Origin: Micavibrio_A sp040381535
Lineage (GTDB): Bacteria > Pseudomonadota > Alphaproteobacteria > Micavibrionales > Micavibrionaceae
Length of the DNA stretch: 28,755 nt
Direction of reading: 5' to 3'
NCBI GenBank assembly: GCA_040381535.1
Contig: JBEIHF010000026.1
Span: forward strand, 1-28,755
The notes under the pieces are model-generated. The model was not told the DNA's origin. It saw only the letters and a list, made by a program, of their open reading frames with translations, and did not search any database. Position 1 is the first letter of the stretch; every line of letters begins with the position of its first letter. A program made the position numbers and the translations under genes. Below, piece by piece: positions 23,863 through 28,755 of this stretch.

Positions 23863-24912
23863 ATGAACTTCGATCCCGCCGTATTTTTCCAACATATACA
23901 CGACCAGATTTTCGACCCCGCGCGGTTGCCCGTTGCAATCATCGCTATTCTGGTTGTTGTTTTCGGCGGGCTCGTCTTCGGACCTTTGGGCGGCAACGCC
24001 AATCCGCTCTTGTGGCGTGTGGTGGATTTCCTCTTTGGTCCCCTCGGCGGCAAATTGGATAAAACCGAACGCAAATCTGGCGACCTTGCAACGCGCGGCT
24101 TTATCGTCACGGTTACGGCGCTCATCATAGGCTACCTGATTGGTCATTTTTTCCAGACGCTCTCGGTCACATATCCGAACTACAGGATGGTCGACATCTT
24201 CGCCCTGACTTTGGTTTTGAGTGCGGGCGCGGGATGGTACGCGCTTTTGCGTCTCTATCATGCCGTTGAAGGAAAGGGCGGCGTGAAGGGGGCTTTCTAT
24301 GCTATCGCCGCGACGACGCGCACGAACCTCACCAGATCCGATGAATTCACCATCACGCGTGTCGGAATCGGAATGGGCGCGAAACTGCTCGATAAGGGAA
24401 TCGTCGCACCTGTATTGTGGTATTTGATCGCTGGTCTTCCAGCGGCTTATTTATACGCAACCCTCGCGGCCCTGAGTTGGCGTTTTGGCAAAGAAGGCTT
24501 CTCGAAGGGGTTCGGATTGACCGCGAACCATCTGGAAAAGCTTATGGGGATGATTCCAAACCTATTTTCGGGGCTATTAATCGCTCTTTCGGGGCTTTTG
24601 ACCCCGACGGCGGGCATGACACGCTCTTTATTATCCCTTTTTCCCACAAAAAGCGGCCATTCTGACTATTTTCAAGGGGGGGCTCCCGTTACCTCTATGG
24701 CCTACGCGCTCAAGGTAAGCCTGGGCGGGGCAACGCAGGATACGGACGGCAGCGCCATCCAAAGGGCATGGGCTGGTCCCGAAGGGGCCACGGCCAAGCT
24801 GGGGGCCAAACATCTTCACCGCGGGCTGTATATTACTGTAATGGCTCACCTCCTGCTGGTTTTGGCCTTTTTGGTGGCTATTGTGGGCCACGGACGGGGC
24901 TTTTTCTCTTAA
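23863..24912 (+). CDS. CobD/CbiB-like membrane protein (divergent)
   Basis: CobD/CbiB proteins attach aminopropanol to adenosylcobyric acid at the inner membrane. The 349-residue product shares the family layout: hydrophobic helices (about 22-42, 81-100, 108-130, 179-205 and 322-342), the central RVGIGMGAKLLDKGIVAPVLWYLIAGLPAAYLYATL segment (166-201), IPNLFSGLLIAL, and a late GGAPVTSMAYALKVSLGGATQ block. Key residues of true CobD are changed: the usual GRDT region reads NLTRSD (155-160) and the AVES/AEN region reads GIGMGAK. No other cobalamin gene is present. The ATG at 23863 has an AAAGGTG site. The protein may have another role, so no gene symbol is given. Confidence 0.65.
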   Translation: MNFDPAVFFQHIHDQIFDPARLPVAIIAILVVVFGGLVFGPLGGNANPLLWRVVDFLFGPLGGKLDKTERKSGDLATRGFIVTVTALIIGYLIGHFFQTLSVTYPNYRMVDIFALTLVLSAGAGWYALLRLYHAVEGKGGVKGAFYAIAATTRTNLTRSDEFTITRVGIGMGAKLLDKGIVAPVLWYLIAGLPAAYLYATLAALSWRFGKEGFSKGFGLTANHLEKLMGMIPNLFSGLLIALSGLLTPTAGMTRSLLSLFPTKSGHSDYFQGGAPVTSMAYALKVSLGGATQDTDGSAIQRAWAGPEGATAKLGAKHLHRGLYITVMAHLLLVLAFLVAIVGHGRGFFS

Positions 24913-24920
24913 TGAATTGC

Positions 24921-24950
24921 TTGACTTGAGCCGTTTTTATCGCTTATTCT
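24921..24950 (+). promoter_or_regulatory. Promoter of rpmB-tgt
   Basis: TTGACT (24921-24926) and TATTCT (24945-24950) are spaced 18 bases apart, a good sigma-70 match, about 45 bases before rpmB. An inverted repeat overlaps it (see the separate entry). Confidence 0.6.
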
Positions 24951-24963
24951 CCGGCTCAATTTT
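24926..24963 (+). terminator. Inverted repeat overlapping the rpmB promoter
   Basis: TTGAGCCG (24926-24933) and CGGCTCAA (24952-24959) form an 8-bp perfect stem with an 18-base loop, followed by TTTT. It could terminate transcription from the cobD-like gene, or act as an operator over the rpmB promoter core. The long loop makes it a modest terminator. Confidence 0.45.
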
Positions 24964-24995
24964 AAAGATTCTGGCCGCATATAAGGAATAAGACC

Positions 24996-25292
24996 ATGAG
25001 CCGCAGATGCATGATTACAGGCAAAATGAGAATGGTAGGAAACAACCGTTCCCACGCTGAAAACAAAACCAAGCGCACGTTCGAAGTGAACGTTCAGGAC
25101 ACGACGGTACACAGCGAAGTGCTGAACCGCAAAATCGCCCTGCGCGTAACGGCTAGCGGCCTGCGCACGCTGGAGAAAAAAGGCGGCATCGACGCTTTCA
25201 TTCAAGGCACCGCGAAAACAAAGCTGGATCCCGCCTTGCGTCCCTACAAAGCGCAGATCGAGAAAAAGCTGGAAGCAAAGAAGAAGGCCTAA
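24996..25292 (+). CDS. rpmB: 50S ribosomal protein L28
   Basis: L28 is a small basic protein of the large ribosomal subunit. The 98-residue product matches the family: SRRCMITGK at the N-terminus, MVGNNRSHAENKTKRTFEVNVQ, and RVTASGLRTLEKKGGIDAF. The alphaproteobacterial form has a longer basic tail, seen here. A GGAATAAGACC leader with a weak Shine-Dalgarno site precedes the ATG. Its stop codon overlaps the tgt start by one base (TAATG), so Tgt synthesis is probably coupled to L28 translation. A promoter lies just upstream. Confidence 0.97.
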   Translation: MSRRCMITGKMRMVGNNRSHAENKTKRTFEVNVQDTTVHSEVLNRKIALRVTASGLRTLEKKGGIDAFIQGTAKTKLDPALRPYKAQIEKKLEAKKKA

Positions 25293-26548
25293 TGGCCGAA
25301 GCTTCTTTACAGAAGAAACGAAAAATTAAACCCGCTCCTCCGCAACCGGTGAGCGGGTTTTTCGACACGCAGATAGATTACCCCAATTTTGGATTTGAAA
25401 TCACGCATTACGATGAAAAATCCGGCGCGCGTGTCGGCCAGCTTAAAACTCCGCACGGCACAATACAAACGCCGAATTATATTTTTTGCGGTACCAAAGC
25501 CTCCATCAAAAACCTGTCGCCCTATCAGATGAAAGAGGCGAAGACAGATATCATTCTAGCCAACACGTATCATTTGATGATTCAACCGGGTGCGGATTTG
25601 ATTGAGAAAATGGGCGGTCTGCACAAATTCACGGGCTGGAACGGCCCAATGCTGACGGACTCGGGCGGCTTTCAGGTTTTCTCTATGGGCAACGGTTCTT
25701 GCGCCGATGAAATCAAAGGCCGCAACAGAAACCAGCGCGAAAATCTTTTGAAAATCAACGAAGACGGTGCGTATTTCAGATCATATCTCGACGGACAAAA
25801 GCTCTGCCTCAATCCGGAAATATCCATCGAAATCCAAAGAAAGCTCGGCGCTGATCTGATCGTACAGATGGATGAATGTACATCTTATCAGGTGACGAAA
25901 GAATACACCGCAAAATCTATGGAGATGAGCAAGCGTTGGGGTGATCGCTCCTTGCTCGCGTTTCACAAAACCAACGACGGTAAACAGGCCATGTACGGCG
26001 TGGTGCAAGGTGGTGTTTACGAAGATCTTCGTGTTGATTCCGCCCAATATGTTGCCTCGCGTCCGTTCTTCGGTACGGCGATCGGCGGATGTCTCGGCGG
26101 GTCGGATGAAGAAATGTATGGTATTCTCGCGTTCACGCGTCCACATTTGCCAAATGATCGTCCCGTTCATTTTCTTGGCATCGGCAGAATTAAAGACATC
26201 TTCAAATCCGTACGCCACGGTGTCGACACGTTCGATTGCGTTATGCCGACGCGTATCGCCCGTCACGGAATGGCCCTAATGAAAGGCAGAAGGGACGAAC
26301 GCATCAATCTTCTGAACGCAAAATTCAGAGATGACCCTACGCCGCTCGATGAATCACTTGACCTTCCATCCTCTTGCGACTTCTCGAAGGCCTATATTCA
26401 CCATTTGTTAAAGGCTGGGGAATTGCTCGCCTATCAGATATTGTCCCAGCACAATGTGGCCGTCATCAACCGCCTGATGCGGGAAGTCCGCTCCTCCATC
26501 AAGGCCGGAACCTTAGATTCGCTCGAAAAAGAGTATCTTCCCGACTAA
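25292..26548 (+). CDS. tgt: tRNA-guanine transglycosylase with altered pocket and zinc site
   Basis: Tgt swaps guanine-34 of Asp, Asn, His and Tyr tRNAs for a queuosine precursor base. The 418-residue product has the catalytic set: general acid/base Asp123 (TDSGGFQVFS), Asp194 (MDECTS), Gln239 (VVQGGV) and nucleophile Asp315 (FDCVMPTR). Three differences from the typical bacterial enzyme stand out. The GGLAVGE pocket reads GGCLGGS, putting Gly269 where bacterial preQ1 enzymes have Val233. Only Cys362 remains of the CxCxxC zinc site, though the His (387) is kept. An insertion of about a dozen residues follows VFSMG (133-150). A Gly at that position is known from queuine-using enzymes. The N-terminal 25 residues are an extra charged leader. 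It follows rpmB, not queA. Confidence 0.9.
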   Translation: MAEASLQKKRKIKPAPPQPVSGFFDTQIDYPNFGFEITHYDEKSGARVGQLKTPHGTIQTPNYIFCGTKASIKNLSPYQMKEAKTDIILANTYHLMIQPGADLIEKMGGLHKFTGWNGPMLTDSGGFQVFSMGNGSCADEIKGRNRNQRENLLKINEDGAYFRSYLDGQKLCLNPEISIEIQRKLGADLIVQMDECTSYQVTKEYTAKSMEMSKRWGDRSLLAFHKTNDGKQAMYGVVQGGVYEDLRVDSAQYVASRPFFGTAIGGCLGGSDEEMYGILAFTRPHLPNDRPVHFLGIGRIKDIFKSVRHGVDTFDCVMPTRIARHGMALMKGRRDERINLLNAKFRDDPTPLDESLDLPSSCDFSKAYIHHLLKAGELLAYQILSQHNVAVINRLMREVRSSIKAGTLDSLEKEYLPD

Positions 26549-26599
26549 GTCCTTAGCGGTTTATTTCCTAAAAATTAACCGATTTCAAACTTTTCCATG

Positions 26600-26605
26600 T
26601 ATAAT
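26600..26605 (+). promoter_or_regulatory. Likely -10 box of the GGDEF-like gene
   Basis: A perfect TATAAT lies 32 bases before the ATG at 26637. No good -35 box is present 16-18 bases upstream; the region is AT-rich and contains TTAACC at about 26576, the half-site bound by CtrA in Alphaproteobacteria. An activator-dependent promoter is possible. Confidence 0.4.
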
Positions 26606-26636
26606 AAATAAAGAAAAATAGCGGGTTAGGTTTGCC

Positions 26637-27530
26637 ATGCCTTTGGAATACAAATCACAGATCGGGCTTGAGGCCATTATGCCTGTACTGGACGAATATG
26701 TTGTCTGGTACGGCCGTCTGGTGCGTTCATATTTCGAAGCCAAACCTTCCGATGAAAAACCTCCGGCCGTCTTCATGGAATGGTTGGAAAAGGCGAAAGC
26801 CGAAGGCAACATTTCCAGCAACATGGCGGGGCGTGTCAGTCGTATTCACGCGGATATGTGGGCCGCCGCCCGCGATTTTATGAGCAAATATATCGCGCGG
26901 GATAATCCACCGCTCAAAGAGTATAACGAGCTAAGCCGCCACTACGAAGAATTCATCCAGATGATGCGCCGCATGGAATTGGATGAAGCCTCTGAGAACA
27001 GCGGCTTTGATGAAAAAACCGGCCTTCGTTCCGTCAAGCTTTTAAAAGATGATGTTAGCCGTGAAATGGAACGCCGCGCCCGCCGAGGTAACCCGTTCTC
27101 GCTAGCTCTGGTGAAAATTAATGGCTTTGAGGAAAAGTGGCGCGAGGATGAAGATAAGTTTTATTCCATGGTTCGCCAAGTTTCTGATCAGGTGAAGGAG
27201 TGTCTGCGTTCTTTTGACGATGCGTATTTTCTGGGAGGGGAGTTTTTCCTGCTCTGCCTGAAGCACGCCGATCTAGTTGGCTCTCAAGCCGCCATCGCAC
27301 GCTTGAACATGAGCATCAATTCCACGGGCATAGCGCCGCCAGACAATGCCAGCGAACAAATTTCCGTTTCGACCGTAGTGTCCGAACCCACACAGGGCGA
27401 AAACCTTGAAAACATGCTAGAAAACATGAAAAAAGACCTTATCGGCATTGATTCCAAAGGCACTGTTGTTCAATACAATGATATCAGCCCGCTCCAGCGA
27501 TATATCCATTCCATGGGCAAGGATAAATAA
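26637..27530 (+). CDS. Degenerate GGDEF-domain protein
   Basis: The 297-residue cytoplasmic protein has an N-terminal helical region (1-115; no recognised domain) and a C-terminal GGDEF fold (about 124-292), starting with DEKTGLRSVKLLKDDVSREMERRARRG. The signature is GGEFF (200-204) instead of GGDEF or GGEEF, so the catalytic acidic residue is a Phe and it is unlikely to make c-di-GMP. An RxxD site (Arg191-Asp194) lies exactly five residues before it, the position of the c-di-GMP-binding inhibitory site. It may therefore be a c-di-GMP receptor. A GGTTAGG site precedes the ATG. It lies between tgt and upp; transcription with upp (32-base gap) is plausible. Confidence 0.75.
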   Translation: MPLEYKSQIGLEAIMPVLDEYVVWYGRLVRSYFEAKPSDEKPPAVFMEWLEKAKAEGNISSNMAGRVSRIHADMWAAARDFMSKYIARDNPPLKEYNELSRHYEEFIQMMRRMELDEASENSGFDEKTGLRSVKLLKDDVSREMERRARRGNPFSLALVKINGFEEKWREDEDKFYSMVRQVSDQVKECLRSFDDAYFLGGEFFLLCLKHADLVGSQAAIARLNMSINSTGIAPPDNASEQISVSTVVSEPTQGENLENMLENMKKDLIGIDSKGTVVQYNDISPLQRYIHSMGKDK

Positions 27531-27562
27531 GTATAGTGACTTCGTATTTGACGGAGCCGTAT

Positions 27563-28216
27563 ATGAACAAACATCCCGATTTCAAAAACCTCAACATAGT
27601 TTCCCATCCGCTCGTCCAGCACAAATTGTCGCGCATGCGTGATGAAACCTGTCCGACGGGGGAGTTCCGCCGTCTGCTCCGCGAGATCTCGTATTTGCTT
27701 GGCTATGAAGTGACGCGCAAGTTGCCGTTGACCACGCAGATCATCCGCACACCGATGCAAAAAATGGATGCGCCCTTTCTTGATGGGCCTTTGCCCGTTG
27801 TGGTGCCGATTTTGCGGGCAGGGCTCGGCATGGCGGAAGGGTTGATAGAATTGATCCCTGATTGCCATATCGGCCATATCGGACTTTATCGTGATGAAGA
27901 AAAACACACGCCCGTTGAATATCTGGTAAAATTACCCACGCCGCTCGAGGGTGCGAAATTCATTGTCACGGACCCTATGCTTGCCACGGGTAATTCGTCC
28001 GAATATGCCTTCGATGTTCTGACACGCCACGGCGTTAAATCCGAAAACATCATCCTCATGTGCCTCGTGGCAGCTCCGGAAGGGGTCAGAACACTCGAAA
28101 AGCGTTATGGCGCTGTTCCCGTGTATACGGCCTCACTCGATGAAAAACTTAATGACACGGCCTATATCATCCCGGGACTTGGTGATGCGGGTGACAGGTT
28201 GTTCGGCACGCTTTAG
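27563..28216 (+). CDS. upp: Uracil phosphoribosyltransferase
   Basis: Upp makes UMP from uracil and PRPP, for pyrimidine salvage. The 217-residue product has the family sequence: SHPLVQHKLSRMRDETC, LPVVVPILRAGLGMAEGL and LYRDEEKHTPVEY. The PRPP-binding loop DPMLATGNSSEYA (137-149) has Asn144 where DPMLATGGS is usual. The tail has AYIIPGLGDAGDRLFGT, matching the uracil-binding end of the family. The ATG at 27563 follows an ACGGAG site; the frame is open to 27536, but the shorter start fits the family. Confidence 0.96.
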   Translation: MNKHPDFKNLNIVSHPLVQHKLSRMRDETCPTGEFRRLLREISYLLGYEVTRKLPLTTQIIRTPMQKMDAPFLDGPLPVVVPILRAGLGMAEGLIELIPDCHIGHIGLYRDEEKHTPVEYLVKLPTPLEGAKFIVTDPMLATGNSSEYAFDVLTRHGVKSENIILMCLVAAPEGVRTLEKRYGAVPVYTASLDEKLNDTAYIIPGLGDAGDRLFGTL

Positions 28217-28262
28217 ATTTATTAACATATTGAAATATAATAATTATTCTCGGTAAGGGCAA

Positions 28263-28299
28263 GGTTAATTTTATATTAACCGGTGCCACTTAGTATAAT
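28263..28299 (+). promoter_or_regulatory. CtrA-type box and promoter of the PAS sensor gene
   Basis: GTTAATTTTATATTAACC (28264-28281) contains TTAA-N7-TTAAC, the full consensus for the alphaproteobacterial cell-cycle regulator CtrA, within a 7-bp inverted repeat. A TATAAT (28294-28299) lies so that the box covers the -35 position, the usual layout of CtrA-activated promoters. The ATG is 29 bases past the -10. Confidence 0.6.
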
Positions 28300-28327
28300 A
28301 CTAGGATAGCTGTAATAGGGGTCGCTT

Positions 28328-28755
28328 ATGCCTGTGGGCATTGATCACAAGATCTTTTTTGAACGTATGCCGGTGCCCAACATCATTGTCGAGCATCGTG
28401 ATGGCGCGTTTTTCATCGCGTCTATGAATAAAAAGGCATGTGAATTTTTTGGGATAGAGGAAAAAGACATAATCGGAAAAACTCTTGATGCGCTACTCGA
28501 TAATGAAAACGTGCTGCACATCACACATTCGCTCGACGTGTGCACGAAGCGCCAGAAACCTGTAACGATTCAATCTCTTCCCACTTTTCCAGGTAACACG
28601 CAGGTACCGGGTTTTTGGATTAATCCGATCTTGGACGACAAAGGTGTGGTCACCTATCTTGATGTTATCGCGCAACCGACATTGAGCGATGATTCCGCGC
28701 TCCAACGTGAACGTGATGATGCTTTGCTGTTGCTGACGTCTATTTTTGATGTATC
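28328..28755 (+). CDS. PAS-domain sensor protein, 3' part outside the window
   Basis: The ATG at 28328 opens a frame that runs off the window after 142 codons. The visible part has a PAS domain (about 8-115): FERMPVPNIIVEHRDGAFFIASMNKKACEFFGI and EKDIIGKTLDAL, a typical PAS start, then a strand-rich FWINPILDDKGVVTYLDVIA ending. PAS domains sense ligands, redox or light, and usually feed a histidine kinase or GGDEF/EAL output. Which one follows is not visible. The tail QRERDDALLLLTSIFD looks like the coiled linker before such an output or a second PAS domain. A probable CtrA box lies upstream. Confidence 0.75.
   Translation, partial: MPVGIDHKIFFERMPVPNIIVEHRDGAFFIASMNKKACEFFGIEEKDIIGKTLDALLDNENVLHITHSLDVCTKRQKPVTIQSLPTFPGNTQVPGFWINPILDDKGVVTYLDVIAQPTLSDDSALQRERDDALLLLTSIFDV

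Overview
The window looks like chromosomal DNA of an alphaproteobacterium of moderate GC. The signs are a DUF4167 gene next to prmC and clpB, gatCAB divergent from ruvX, a response regulator ending in an FGPDRRR-type tail, intracellular PHB depolymerases, and a perfect CtrA-type box (TTAA-N7-TTAAC) in front of a PAS sensor. The gene mix would suit a little-studied lineage such as a Micavibrio relative, but that placement is an inference. I see no phage, insertion sequence, CRISPR array or rRNA. There is one tRNA.

Layout. (1) 129-6799, plus strand: prmC, a DUF4167 gene with an intrinsic terminator, clpB, a lipoprotein, and a divergent MurC/Mpl-like ligase. (2) 10578-6796, minus strand: a receiver-domain regulator, an Hpt-like protein (8-bp overlap), a BaiN/HI0933-type flavoprotein, and an M17 leucyl aminopeptidase cut by an in-frame TAG. 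(3) 10703-11269, plus strand: an unknown gene broken by an in-frame TAA; its open frame then runs antisense through tRNA-Ser(GCU). (4) 17261-11131, minus strand: a long run of closely spaced genes, gatC-gatA-(cysteine-rich secreted protein)-gatB-SET protein-PLP-fold protein-DUF4177-membrane peptide-TerD, then tRNA-Ser with its own likely promoter. (5) 17368-19791: ruvX (plus), convergent with a nucleoside hydrolase, then a YgjP-type metallopeptidase with a strong terminator (both minus). (6) 19946-23244: two diverged PhaZ-type PHB depolymerase paralogues (minus) with a small unknown plus-strand gene between them. (7) 23437-28755, plus strand: a four-helix membrane protein, a CobD/CbiB-like membrane protein, rpmB-tgt (1-nt overlap), a catalytically degenerate GGDEF protein, upp, and the start of a PAS sensor behind a CtrA box.

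Most of the content is housekeeping: translation (PrmC, GatCAB, L28, Tgt, tRNA-Ser), proteostasis (ClpB), cell wall, recombination (RuvX), nucleotide salvage (Upp, nucleoside hydrolase) and storage-polymer mobilisation (PhaZ). The signalling genes (receiver, Hpt, GGDEF, PAS) and the CtrA box suggest cell-cycle or lifestyle regulation.

I did not find a clearly new multi-gene system. The observations most worth checking are the two nearby genes with in-frame stops, the tRNA-guanine transglycosylase with a queuine-type pocket change and a depleted zinc site, the GGDEF protein that has lost its active site but kept the RxxD site, the SET/PLP-fold gene pair, and the CtrA-type promoter.
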